64,000 nt of DNA from Salinirubrum litoreum (GTDB lineage: Archaea > Halobacteriota > Halobacteria > Halobacteriales > Haloferacaceae), in assembly GCF_020567425.1 (NCBI RefSeq), contig NZ_JAJCVJ010000003.1, positions 62,001 to 126,000 of the forward strand, written 5' to 3'. Below, piece by piece: positions 49,658 through 58,903 of the stretch. The notes beneath the pieces were generated by a model. That model was not told where the DNA came from and ran no database searches. It worked only from the letters and a program-made list of their open reading frames with translations. Position 1 is the first letter of the stretch. Every line of letters starts with the position of its first letter. The translations under genes were made by a program, and so were the position numbers.

Positions 49658-52600
49658 ATGCACGAGCACACACCAGACGACGGTAGACAGCGCGAGCGAA
49701 CGGGAGAGACACCCCCGGAGACGGACGGGGACGGTGGTGACGGGACACTGCCGCTGACCAAGCGTGGCCTCCTGCGGGCGGCGGCCGCGACCAGCCTCGT
49801 CCCGAGTCTCTCGGGGCTCGCCAGCGCACAGGAGGTGAGTGTCGGCAACGGGAGTTACGTGACGACCGTGCCCAGCGGCGAGGGGTCGCCACAGGATACG
49901 CAGTACACCACCGCGAACGTGTCGGCCCCGATCCCGACGAACGACTGGTGGAGTACGCTTCTCTGGTTCCAGTACTCCAACCCGATGTTCGCCCACCCGA
50001 TCGCGGCGACCGCCTCCGGTGCCGGCCTGGACGTGAGCAACCCGACCGACTGGAACATCACGTCGTCGGGTGTCACGGACGGGGTCGCCATGATGGACGA
50101 CTCGCGCGACCTGACCATCGGCCACTCGGCCACGTCGTCGTTCTCGGACACCCGTTGTGACGGGTACGGCGACTGGCACACGGTGGCGAAGTGGGGCGAC
50201 GGCACCTCGACGACGCTCACCACGACTATCTCACAGGGGTCGCCGTACGTCTTCGCCGAGTACGAGGGCGGCGGTGCGGTCGTCTCCTTCCCCTCGACAC
50301 CGACGGTGTTCGCCGACGACGGGAACGTCCTCGGCGTCGAGATCGACGGCCACGCCTACGGACTGTACGCACCGTCCGGGGCGACGTGGTCCGGACAGGG
50401 GACGACCGAACTCACCAGCACGCTGAACGGTGCCGGCTATCTCACCGTGGCCGCACTCCCCGAAGCGACCAGCACCGCGCTCTCCGAACTGGAGACCTAC
50501 GCCTACAACTTCATCCGCGACTCCACGGTGTCGTGGTCGTACGACCAGTCGGCCGGCGAGGTGACGACGACGTTCGACGTGACGACCGAGAACAAAGCCG
50601 AGAGTGGGGCGACCGGGTCGTTCCTCGGGCTGTTCCCCCACCAGCACAAGTACGCCTCGGCGTCGTTCACGCCGTACACCTACACCTCCGCACGCGGGCC
50701 GATGAAAACCATCAGCGGGACCTCGTCGTTCCAGGTCACCTACACCTTCCCCGGCGTGCTCCCGTTCCTGCCCGACGAGGGGAGCTACGACTCGGCGGAA
50801 CTGGCGAGTTACGTCGACGAGGAGGAGTCCAACAGGACGCTCGTCGAGACAGGCCCGGACAGCCCCGGCGACGGCACCTACTGGACCGGGAAGAACTACG
50901 GTCGACTGGCCGAACTGATCCCCATCGCCGAACAGGTCGGCGACACCACGGCGGCCGACTACTTCCTGAACGGCGACCAGAACACGCTGGGCCTGCGGGA
51001 CGACCTCGAACTCTGGCTCGACGCCAGCCAGGAGGGAAGCACTCGCTCGGAGGACGTGTTCTACTACGACCAGAACTGGGGCACCCTCGTCGGGTACAAC
51101 GACTCGTTCGGCTCCGGTGCGAACATCAACGACCACCACTTCCACTACGGCTACTACGTCCGTGGCGCGGCGGAGATCGCCCGCAACGACCGAACGTGGG
51201 CGCAGGACGCCAACTGGGGGTCGATGGTCCGACTCCTCGTCCGTGACTTCGCCAACTGGGAGCGACCGGATCGCTCAAACACCCAGTCGCCGGCCAGCAA
51301 CCCGAAGGACTCGTTCCCGTTCCTGCGGAACTTCAGCCCCTACGAGGGGCATTCGTGGGCCGACGGCGGCGGCGCGGACTTCGCCGACGGGAACAACCAG
51401 GAGTCCTCTTCCGAGGCGATCAACGCCTACGCCTCGATGATCCTCTGGGGCGAGTACACCGGCGACACCGCCCTCCGCGACGCGGGCGTGTTCCTCTACA
51501 CCACCGAAGTCCACGCAGTCCAGGAGTACTGGTTCGACGTGGACGACACGAACCAGCCGTCGAACTGGGCGTACGACACGGCGGCGATGGTGTGGGGAGA
51601 CGGCTACAAGTACGACACGTTCTTCACCACCGACGTGGAGGCGATCCACGGGATCAACTTCCTGCCGCTCGCCGCCTCGTCGTCGTATCTCGGCTGGGAC
51701 GTCCCCGCCGCCGAGGCGAACTACACCGAACTGGTGAACAACGACCCCGACGGCGACAGTTTCCAGTACTGGCCCGATATCCACTGGATGTTCCGCGCGC
51801 TCTCGGACGTGGCCGACGCGAAGAACCTCTGGACGGCCAGAAAGGACAGCTACCCGGTCGAGTTCGGCGAGAGTCGCGCACACACCTACCACTGGATCTA
51901 CAACACCGACGCGATGGGGACGGCGGTCAAGTCCATCACGGCCGACCACCCGCTGACGACGGTCTACGACGACGGCAGTTCGAAGACGTACGTCGCGTAC
52001 AACCCGTCCAGCAGTTCGACGACGGTCACCTTCTCCGACGGCACCTCGCTGTCGGTCCCGGCCAACTCGATGGCCACGTCGTCGGACGGGGACGGTGGTG
52101 GCTCGGGCTCTGCGTCGACCGTGGAGAGTCTCTCTGCCAGCGAAGTCGAGACCAGTACGTCGGACGCTGCGTTCGACGTCTCGTGGAGCGTTTCGGACGG
52201 GGACGGCGACCTCTCGTCGGTCGATCTCACCCTCACCGACGAGACGGCGGGCACCACCGACGACACGGCCACGAGCAGTGTCAGTGGGTCCAGTGCCAGC
52301 GGGACGACTCGACTCGTCGCACCCGGCGACGACGGCTCCGGCAACGACTACACGGTCGGGCTGACCGTCACCGACGCGGCCGGCAACACCACGTCGGACT
52401 CGACGACGGTCACCGAGAGCGAGTCCACCAGTTCCGGCGGACCGACGGTCGACACTCTCTCGGTCGCCGAGAGCGCGGGGAACGACCCACACGCCGACTT
52501 CACCGTGGACTGGGCGGTCTCCGACAGCGACACTGACCTCTCGACGGTCGATCTGACGTTGACTGACACGACGGACGGGGCCATCGAGGACACCGTCTCC

Positions 52601-52756
52601 ATCGGCGTCGGTGGCGGCTCTGCGGCCGACCAGCAGAACCTGCGTGCGAACAAAGCGGAGAACGACGGGCACACCTACGAGGTCGAACTGGTCGTCGCCG
52701 ACGCGGCGGGGAACACAACGTCCGCGACGGCGACCGAGGTCGAAGACGGCGCCTGA
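49658..52756 (+). CDS. Secreted GH81 endo-beta-1,3-glucanase with two C-terminal Ig-like repeats
   Basis: A 1032-residue extracellular enzyme. The signal at about 33-58 has the Tat-like TKRGLLRAAAATS (Lys-Arg, not Arg-Arg) and an Ala-x-Ala-type end (GLASAQE). The GH81 catalytic domain spans about 60-800. It has NDHHFHYGYY with candidate acid D492, and NNQESSSEAINAY with E582 and E586, whose spacing of four fits the family's catalytic pair. Two related Ig/PKD-like domains follow a Gly/Ser linker, from about V822 and V931, each ending TDAAGNTTS or ADAAGNTTS. It would cut laminarin, curdlan or similar glucans outside the cell. The TrmB-family regulator follows. Confidence 0.9.
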   Translation: MHEHTPDDGRQRERTGETPPETDGDGGDGTLPLTKRGLLRAAAATSLVPSLSGLASAQEVSVGNGSYVTTVPSGEGSPQDTQYTTANVSAPIPTNDWWSTLLWFQYSNPMFAHPIAATASGAGLDVSNPTDWNITSSGVTDGVAMMDDSRDLTIGHSATSSFSDTRCDGYGDWHTVAKWGDGTSTTLTTTISQGSPYVFAEYEGGGAVVSFPSTPTVFADDGNVLGVEIDGHAYGLYAPSGATWSGQGTTELTSTLNGAGYLTVAALPEATSTALSELETYAYNFIRDSTVSWSYDQSAGEVTTTFDVTTENKAESGATGSFLGLFPHQHKYASASFTPYTYTSARGPMKTISGTSSFQVTYTFPGVLPFLPDEGSYDSAELASYVDEEESNRTLVETGPDSPGDGTYWTGKNYGRLAELIPIAEQVGDTTAADYFLNGDQNTLGLRDDLELWLDASQEGSTRSEDVFYYDQNWGTLVGYNDSFGSGANINDHHFHYGYYVRGAAEIARNDRTWAQDANWGSMVRLLVRDFANWERPDRSNTQSPASNPKDSFPFLRNFSPYEGHSWADGGGADFADGNNQESSSEAINAYASMILWGEYTGDTALRDAGVFLYTTEVHAVQEYWFDVDDTNQPSNWAYDTAAMVWGDGYKYDTFFTTDVEAIHGINFLPLAASSSYLGWDVPAAEANYTELVNNDPDGDSFQYWPDIHWMFRALSDVADAKNLWTARKDSYPVEFGESRAHTYHWIYNTDAMGTAVKSITADHPLTTVYDDGSSKTYVAYNPSSSSTTVTFSDGTSLSVPANSMATSSDGDGGGSGSASTVESLSASEVETSTSDAAFDVSWSVSDGDGDLSSVDLTLTDETAGTTDDTATSSVSGSSASGTTRLVAPGDDGSGNDYTVGLTVTDAAGNTTSDSTTVTESESTSSGGPTVDTLSVAESAGNDPHADFTVDWAVSDSDTDLSTVDLTLTDTTDGAIEDTVSIGVGGGSAADQQNLRANKAENDGHTYEVELVVADAAGNTTSATATEVEDGA

Positions 52757-53018
52757 CCGTCGCAGGCCATCCGAGGGCGTCGCACGTCGTTCGGTCGCCA
52801 CAGAAGTCAGCTCGACATCGCCGGAGTTCGGCGGCGAGACCGTCGTCACACGCGGTCGATTCTGAGCTCCGCGGGTGGCGACCGCGCGACAGCTCTGCAG
52901 ACGCGAGCCGAACCGTCCTTCCTGCGGGAGTATTTCTGTGCTGTCTGCGGATACGTCGAATCAGAGATCGAAAGTGAAATACCATCATGAACGTTCGTAG
53001 GTGATAGACTTCCGTCCC

Positions 53019-54116
53019 ATGCGCAAAGAAGACGCCGTCGAGGAACTGGAACGGATCGGGTTCAGTGCGTACGAGGCACAGACGTACGCCACGCTCGTCG
53101 AGTACGACTCGGTGCCGTTGACCGTGCTGGCCTCCGAGAGTTCCGTCCCGCGGTCTCGCGTCTACGACGTCGTCTCCAGTCTCGACGCACAGGGACACGT
53201 CGAGACGTTCACGCGCGACGGGAAGCGCCACGCCAGAGCGGACGATCCGACGGAGATCCTCGATCAACTCCGGCGGACCGGCCAGACGCTGGCAGAGACC
53301 GCCGACCACATCGAAGACGAGTGGCAACAGTCCGACTTCCAGGAACACAGCCTCACCCTGCTGGACAACGGTATCGGCGGGGCGATCGCCCAGATCCGGG
53401 CCGACGTCCGCGCGGCCGAGAACCTGGTCGAGGTCGTCACCACGGAGGCCAACTACTTCCAGCTTCGATCCGCGCTCCGCGACGCCTGCGAGTCCGACGT
53501 CGTCGTCCGCGTCACGCTCGAACAGGCGTCGAACCTCGGGACCGTGCAGTGTCAACCGGTGTCGGAGCTTCGTGCACACCGCATCCCGTCGCCGTTTCTC
53601 GTCATCGTCGACAGAACCTCGGTCTGGATGGCACCCCATCCGACTGCCAGCGACGACTACGTGGTGACACTCAACAGCGAGTCCATCGCGTACATCTTCC
53701 ACTGGTTCTTTCTCGCCGGGCGGTGGGCCGGCAGTGAACCGTTGTTCGTCCGCGACTACGCCGACTTCACCACCTACGTCGACATCATCGAGTTCATCCG
53801 CGACGTCGAGCCACTGCTGGGGTCGGGGCTCCCGATTCCGGTCGTCGTCGACGGCACCGACACGACGTCGGGCACCCACCGCCGCGTCTCGGGTACCGTC
53901 GTCGACATCGAGTATCCGGACGGCCCGTCGGGATCGAACGGCCGGCCGACCTACGCCGACCTCGCCGGGATGAAGACGGTCACCGTGGACGCCGGGGCGG
54001 AGGCGGTCCGCGTCGGCGGCCGCGGCGCGGTCGCCGAGGACGTCGAACTCCGACGACTCGCCGTCGCGCTCCCGCTCGAACAGTTCGTCGACCTGTGCTA
54101 CGAGGGGGCCACCTGA
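53019..54116 (+). CDS. TrmB-family sugar-responsive regulator
   Basis: A 365-residue TrmB-type protein. The N-terminal winged helix (LERIGFSAYEAQTYATLVEY, VLASESSVPRSRVYDVVSSL) is followed by a coiled linker to about residue 110. A C-terminal effector domain (SPFLVIVDRTSVWMAPHP, FHWFFLAGRW, DYADFTTYVDIIEFI) resembles that which binds maltose or glucose in known members. It lies downstream of the GH81 gene on the same strand with a 262-base gap, and a shared 11-base motif precedes both. The ATG at 53019 was preferred to a GTG six codons earlier. Confidence 0.88.
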   Translation: MRKEDAVEELERIGFSAYEAQTYATLVEYDSVPLTVLASESSVPRSRVYDVVSSLDAQGHVETFTRDGKRHARADDPTEILDQLRRTGQTLAETADHIEDEWQQSDFQEHSLTLLDNGIGGAIAQIRADVRAAENLVEVVTTEANYFQLRSALRDACESDVVVRVTLEQASNLGTVQCQPVSELRAHRIPSPFLVIVDRTSVWMAPHPTASDDYVVTLNSESIAYIFHWFFLAGRWAGSEPLFVRDYADFTTYVDIIEFIRDVEPLLGSGLPIPVVVDGTDTTSGTHRRVSGTVVDIEYPDGPSGSNGRPTYADLAGMKTVTVDAGAEAVRVGGRGAVAEDVELRRLAVALPLEQFVDLCYEGAT

Positions 54117-54211
54117 CCGCCGACGAGGAGACCACTAGTGGTGACGGCGAAGGCGGGTCGAGGCTCCGGTCGACCGGTACGTATTTTTCCCGTCGGCCGA
54201 GAGCACCTGGC

Positions 54212-55114
54212 ATGGCTGGGACTAGCGATACCCCGCTGGCAGACGTGGTGCTGGACGACGTCCTCCCCGAGGCGCTGGACGCCGACGAGATTCGGGCGGC
54301 GCTCACGTCGTCACGAGCACACGTCCGTCAGCGCGGGGCCCGTGCCTGTGAACGACTCGTCGAGGCGGACGTCGACGCGGTTCGACCGCTTGTCGGTGAA
54401 CTCGGGCACGCGCTGACGGCAGACAATCCCGGTGTCGTCCAGTCGGCCGCCTCTGCACTCTACGAGGTAGCGGTGGCCGACGTGACGGCCGTCGAGGACG
54501 TCGTCGAGCGAGCCGCGTCGCTCGCCGAGTCGGACCTCGCAGGCGTCCAGGTGGCCGGGGCGCAGGTACTGGCGGTCGTCGGCCGCGAACGCCCGGCGTA
54601 CTGCACGTCGGTCGTGGGGGTACTGGTCGACGCTCTCGACGAGCAACTCACCGTCGCGGGCGACGACTCCATCGCCGAGTCCGTCGACGACCGGGAGACT
54701 CGCCAGACGATCCGACAGCACGAACAGGAGGAACAGCAGCACGCGAGCCTCGCTCGCCAGTTGTTCGCCAACGTCGTCGTCGCGGTCGCCGAAGCGACAC
54801 CGACGGCGGTCGTCGACCACGTGGCGGGCGTCGCCGACCTGCTGGACCACGAGGACCCGGTCGTTCGCGGTGCGGCGCTCGACACCCTCGGCGCGGTCGG
54901 CCGCGAGCGACCGGCGGCGGTCGCTCCGTTCACCGACGCCATCGTCGCGTGTCTCGACGCGGACGAGACCGTGCTCCGGTCGCGCGCGATTCGAACGCTC
55001 GGCTACGTCGGGGCGACCGACGCCGTCGCCGCACTCGAAGCCACCGCGGAGACGGATCCGCACGACGAGGTGGCGGCGTTCGCCGCGGAGACGGCAGCGT
55101 TCCTCCGGCAGTAG
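54212..55114 (+). CDS. HEAT-repeat protein
   Basis: A 300-residue all-helical protein built of about six HEAT-like repeats, for example HVRQRGARACERLVEADVDA, NPGVVQSAASALYEVAVADV and DPVVRGAALDTLGAVGRERP. A charged helix around residues 165-185 (RQTIRQHEQEEQQHASLARQ) interrupts the array. Such proteins are scaffolds for protein-protein contacts; no enzymatic motif is seen. A TATA-like GTATTTTTCC lies 22-31 bases before the ATG. No close functional link to its neighbours is evident. Confidence 0.8.
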   Translation: MAGTSDTPLADVVLDDVLPEALDADEIRAALTSSRAHVRQRGARACERLVEADVDAVRPLVGELGHALTADNPGVVQSAASALYEVAVADVTAVEDVVERAASLAESDLAGVQVAGAQVLAVVGRERPAYCTSVVGVLVDALDEQLTVAGDDSIAESVDDRETRQTIRQHEQEEQQHASLARQLFANVVVAVAEATPTAVVDHVAGVADLLDHEDPVVRGAALDTLGAVGRERPAAVAPFTDAIVACLDADETVLRSRAIRTLGYVGATDAVAALEATAETDPHDEVAAFAAETAAFLRQ

Positions 55115-55203
55115 TCGGCCCGTCGGGCCACCCTCGCACGCGTCGCGGAGCGACGGGGAGAGAGATTCACGCCACCGGACGCCGAGACGGCCGAGAGAGA
55201 CGA

Positions 55204-55437
55204 TCAGCTCCCCATCGCCTGCTTCGTACAGTACCAGTAGACGCCGACGAACGTGACGAGACAGCCCCCGACGAGGATGGCGTCGACGAGTGCGATGACG
55301 TAGCCGGCGGTCCCCGGTTCGAGAAACAGAAACGAGAACGCGAGGAGTACCCCCATCACGAGGACGACGGCGAGCAGCAGCGGAATCTGGTTCCGCTGTT
55401 CACAGACGCCGTCTACGGCAACTTCTCTCAGTCCCAT
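55204..55437 (-). CDS. Small membrane protein, 77 aa
   Basis: An unrecognised protein with two hydrophobic segments, at about 17-41 (IPLLLAVVLVMGVLLAFSFL) and 44-70 (AGYVIALVDAILVGGCLVTF), and a short polar N-terminus. A good TATA-like ATATTAATGA complement lies about 25-34 bases upstream, supporting this short form over the much longer open frame that continues to 55965. It is divergent from universal stress protein 2. Confidence 0.6.
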   Translation of the reverse strand: MGLREVAVDGVCEQRNQIPLLLAVVLVMGVLLAFSFLFLEPGTAGYVIALVDAILVGGCLVTFVGVYWYCTKQAMGS

Positions 55438-55620
55438 ACCCTCACCTGCGAACGAACGGTCATTAATATCCCGGTCACGGGCGGCTCCGACCGGGCGTCT
55501 GTGATCTACTCGCCACGCCGTCCGACGGGCGGTCGCTGTCGGCGGCGGACGGCCCGCCTGCCGACCGAACACGGAGGTGCCTCCGATACACTTATTCGCC
55601 GACCCGTGGAGCACTAGTCG

Positions 55621-56076
55621 ATGGAACGCGCGCTCGTGAGCCTCAGAGCGACGGAGACGCATCGCGAACTGCTGACCGAAGCGGTCGACTGTGCTGGCGA
55701 CGACGACGAACTCGTCGTCCTCTGGCACCTCGACGCGGCGGAGTACGATGCCGACGTGACGACGCTGGAGTCGGTCGGCCGAGTGGAGAACACCGACTAC
55801 ACCCACCGAAGCGTCGTCGAGGGGGCCGCCGGTGATGCACGGGAGTTCGTCGAGTCCACGGTGTCGACCGCAGGCCTCGACGTCCGGATCGTGGTGTCGG
55901 TCGACTCGGCGGACTCCCGCGCCCAGCGAGTCCTCGACGCGGCCACGGACCACGACTGTGACCACGTGTTCATCGTCGGGACGGACCGTTCGCCGACGGG
56001 AAAGGCCGTCTTCGGAGACTTCGCCCAGGCGGTCATCCTCAACTTCGACGGCTTCACCACGGTCGTCACCGACTGA
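55621..56076 (+). CDS. Universal stress protein 2
   Basis: A 151-residue UspA-fold protein. The N-terminus is MERALVSLRATETHRELL, and the C-terminal nucleotide site reads IVGTDRSPTGKAVFGDFAQAVILNF, close to the GFRKRSPTGKLIFG pattern of the copy at 45771. A TATA-like CACTTATTC lies 26-34 bases before the ATG. The role is probably stress signalling; ATP binding is likely from the motif. Confidence 0.88.
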   Translation: MERALVSLRATETHRELLTEAVDCAGDDDELVVLWHLDAAEYDADVTTLESVGRVENTDYTHRSVVEGAAGDAREFVESTVSTAGLDVRIVVSVDSADSRAQRVLDAATDHDCDHVFIVGTDRSPTGKAVFGDFAQAVILNFDGFTTVVTD

Positions 56077-56100
56077 GTCCAGGGCCTCCCAGCCGTGTCC

Positions 56101-56565
56101 TCAGTACGCGTCCGGGTTCAGGTGGTCGGGGACGACCCAGCGCCGGACGACGACGCCGAGCGCTCCGCCGACGACACCCGAGAACCCGTACACGGGAACG
56201 AGTGCGACGACACTCACGGCCCCGTAGAAGGGTGCCCAGTAGAGGAACAGTTGACGCGACGCCGAGTACCAGAGGACGAACAGCGCGACCACGGCCAAGA
56301 GCGCCAGCACCACCACCCCGTAGGCCCCGGCCCGGAGGCCGGCGACCATGCCGTCGTAGCTGTTCGTCCCGAGGCCGAAGCCGGCGACGAGTCCGCCGAC
56401 GAACCCGCCGAGGAGGACGATGTTGTTCCCCCACGCCAGCGCCGGTCCGAAGAAGTACACCACGAGCACGTACGCGACCACACTCGCCGTGCCCACCGCC
56501 GTGATCCACCACGGCCGCCCGACGAACTGAGAGACGAACCGATGACGCGTGTAGTGTCCACCCAT
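56101..56565 (-). CDS. DUF5518-like four-helix membrane protein
   Basis: A 154-residue membrane protein with about four hydrophobic segments. The second and fourth carry glycine-rich helix-packing stretches (LLGGFVGGLVAGFGLG and FSGVVGGALGVVV), a pattern seen in haloarchaeal DUF5518 proteins. No catalytic residues are visible. An AATCTATTTACTG complement about 25 bases upstream may be its TATA. It is divergent from the Gfo/Idh/MocA gene. Confidence 0.6.
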   Translation of the reverse strand: MGGHYTRHRFVSQFVGRPWWITAVGTASVVAYVLVVYFFGPALAWGNNIVLLGGFVGGLVAGFGLGTNSYDGMVAGLRAGAYGVVVLALLAVVALFVLWYSASRQLFLYWAPFYGAVSVVALVPVYGFSGVVGGALGVVVRRWVVPDHLNPDAY

Positions 56566-56713
56566 ACGACTTTCTCACCGAGTGACAGTAAATAGATTGG
56601 GGTGAGCCACCCAGTCGGGCGGCCGCGACACCGATCCGAACGCCTCGCTCGCTCGTCTCGGCTCCGCAGGGCGTAACGGTTTTCACCCGCTTCGACGACG
56701 GTGGGGACGAGCA

Positions 56714-57811
56714 ATGAACACGTACGACGTCGCTATCATCGGTGCTGGACCGGACCCGTCGAACCCGTCGGTCGACGGGTTCGCGATGGGGTATCGACAC
56801 GCCGAAGGGTTCGAGAACGACGACCGGTGTGAGGTGGTCGGGGTCGCGGACATCGTCCCCGAGAACGCTGCCGCGTTCGCAGACGCGTTCGACCTCCCGG
56901 AGAGGGCCGTCTACGAGGACTACGAGCAGATGCTGGCCGAACTGGACCCGGACATCGCCAGCGTCGCGGTCCCGCCCGCAGTCCACCACGACGTCGTGGT
57001 CGGGTGTGCGCGAAGCGGTACGGTCGACGCCGTCCACTGTGAGAAGCCGATGGCGACGAACTGGGCGGACGCGCGGTCGATGGTCCAAGAGTGTTGGCGA
57101 CGCGACGTGCAGGTGACGTTCAATCGGCAGCGACGGTTCGGCAAGCCGTTCGTCGAGGCGAAGCGACTCCTCGACGCGGGTGAGATCGGCGACCTCCAGC
57201 GGGTCGAGATCACCTGGGGTGACTTCTACGACACCGGTGCCCACACCATCGACCTCGCGGGGATGTTCACCGACGAACACGGCGCGGAGTGGGTGCTGGC
57301 CGCACTCGACTACCGCGATGAGGACGTCCGGTTCGGGACCCACCAGGAGAACCAGATGTGGGCGCAGTGGCGCTACGAGAACGGCGTCTACGGGACGCTC
57401 TCGGGCGGTGAGGGCAGTGACTTCGCCGACGCCGCCTTCGTCCTTCGCGGCACTGACGGCGAGATCCGGATCGACGTGACGGACGGTCCGATGCTGGAGG
57501 TCGCACACGGGAGCGACCGCAGGGCAGTCGACGTGGACGGCGAGACGATGCACGCCACCGGCGCAGAGACGGACCGGTACGGGTCGGCCTTCCAGGACCG
57601 GGCGGTGACGGCGGTCGTCGACGGGCTCGACACCGGGACCGAACCGACACTGAGCGGACGCATCGGCCTCAACACGGCCGAGATCATCTTCGCGGGCTAC
57701 GAGTCGGTACGGCGAACCGGTCGCGTCGACCTGCCCGCAGACGGGGACGACCACCCGCTCGAAGCGATGGTCGCGTCGGGGCGACTGACGCCGGAACCGG
57801 CCGACGAGTAG
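56714..57811 (+). CDS. Gfo/Idh/MocA-family oxidoreductase
   Basis: A 365-residue NAD(P)-dependent sugar or polyol dehydrogenase. The Rossmann start is DVAIIGAGPDPSNPS, with an unusual PDPSNPSVDGF insertion in the glycine loop. The family CEKPMA motif is present, and DTGAHTIDLAGMF contains the catalytic-region His. The C-terminal beta-sheet domain spans about 130-340. Such enzymes oxidise or epimerise sugars such as glucose, inositol or xylose. Its neighbours are an aldo/keto reductase, an epimerase and an Opp-type importer, suggesting a sugar catabolic group. Confidence 0.88.
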   Translation: MNTYDVAIIGAGPDPSNPSVDGFAMGYRHAEGFENDDRCEVVGVADIVPENAAAFADAFDLPERAVYEDYEQMLAELDPDIASVAVPPAVHHDVVVGCARSGTVDAVHCEKPMATNWADARSMVQECWRRDVQVTFNRQRRFGKPFVEAKRLLDAGEIGDLQRVEITWGDFYDTGAHTIDLAGMFTDEHGAEWVLAALDYRDEDVRFGTHQENQMWAQWRYENGVYGTLSGGEGSDFADAAFVLRGTDGEIRIDVTDGPMLEVAHGSDRRAVDVDGETMHATGAETDRYGSAFQDRAVTAVVDGLDTGTEPTLSGRIGLNTAEIIFAGYESVRRTGRVDLPADGDDHPLEAMVASGRLTPEPADE

Positions 57812-57851
57812 GAGTCGGCGAGACAGGATCGTTCGGTGACGAGACGGCCGT

Positions 57852-58826
57852 CTACTCGTGGCCGATGATCGGTTGCGGTTCGTACGGGGCTTCGAGGTAG
57901 TCGATATCGGAGTCGGCGAGGTCGATCTCCACCGCTTCGACGGCCTCTTCGAGATGTTCGACGCTGGTGGTGCCGACGACGGGTGCGGTCACCCACTCTT
58001 TGTGCAGGAGCCACGCGAGCGACAGTTGCGCCATCGAGACGCCGTAGTCGGCCGCCAGTTCCTGGACCCGTTCGTTGATCTCCTCCCCGCCGCCCGCGTC
58101 GTACTCCGGCGTGGGGTTGTGGTGGTTCGCCGGGTCGCCGCGCGTCGTCGCCTCCAACTCATCGTGCGGGCGCGTGAGATACCCCTGCCCGAGTGGTCCC
58201 CACGGGATGACGCCGACGTCCTCCCTCTCACACAGCGGCAGCATCTCGCGTTCCTCCTCGCGGTAGGCGAGGTGGTAGTGGTTCTGCATCGAGACGAACC
58301 GTTCGAGGCCGCGCGCGCGAGAGGTCTCCAGCGCATCGGCGAGTTGGTAGGCCCACATCGAGGAGGCGCCGAGGTGTCGCACCTCACCCCGGCGGACCGC
58401 GTCGTCCAGCGCCCCGAGCGTGTTCTCGATAGGGGTGTCGTCGTCCCAGCGGTGGATCTGCAGGAGGTCGACCGTGTCCATCCCCAGTCGGTCGAGCGAG
58501 TCCGAGAGTTCCTGCTCGATCGCCTTCCGGGAGAGTCCACTCTGGTTGGGACCGTCCTCGCCGACGGGGAAGAACGTCTTCGTGGCGACGACCTGTTCGG
58601 CGCGGTCGCGCTCGTCGAGTGCGCGCCCGAGAATCTCCTCGCTCTCGCCGGCGGAGTAGGCGTTCGCGGTGTCGAAGAAGTTGATCCCGAGTTCGACGGC
58701 GCGGTCGATGATCTCGCGGGACGCCTCCTCGTCGAGCATCCAGGGTTCCTCACTGCCGAAGCTCATACAGCCCAGACAGATGCGACTCACTTCCGTTCCG
58801 GTCGCTCCGAGTGTCGTGTACTCCAC
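57852..58826 (-). CDS. Aldo/keto reductase
   Basis: A 324-residue TIM-barrel NADPH-dependent oxidoreductase. The catalytic tetrad can be placed at Asp and Tyr in FFDTANAYSAGESEE, Lys in VVATKTFF and His in LLQIHRWDD. The C-terminal GTTSVEHLEEAVEA is the usual NADP-phosphate loop. It probably acts on sugar aldehydes or ketones, given the flanking Gfo/Idh/MocA and epimerase genes. It converges with the former and is 77 bases from the latter on the same strand. Confidence 0.92.
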   Translation of the reverse strand: MEYTTLGATGTEVSRICLGCMSFGSEEPWMLDEEASREIIDRAVELGINFFDTANAYSAGESEEILGRALDERDRAEQVVATKTFFPVGEDGPNQSGLSRKAIEQELSDSLDRLGMDTVDLLQIHRWDDDTPIENTLGALDDAVRRGEVRHLGASSMWAYQLADALETSRARGLERFVSMQNHYHLAYREEEREMLPLCEREDVGVIPWGPLGQGYLTRPHDELEATTRGDPANHHNPTPEYDAGGGEEINERVQELAADYGVSMAQLSLAWLLHKEWVTAPVVGTTSVEHLEEAVEAVEIDLADSDIDYLEAPYEPQPIIGHE

Positions 58827-58903
58827 GTACGGTCTTCCGGTGTCGATGTGAAAAGTTCACCGGAGGCGGAACACGTCGGGTGACCGGCCGCCGTCGTGTC
58901 ACG

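Noticed and set aside
56066-57754. A 562-codon minus-strand open frame opposite the Gfo/Idh/MocA gene
   Set aside because: It is antisense to an oxidoreductase with CEKPMA and Rossmann motifs and runs through a promoter region; its composition is that of a shadow frame.
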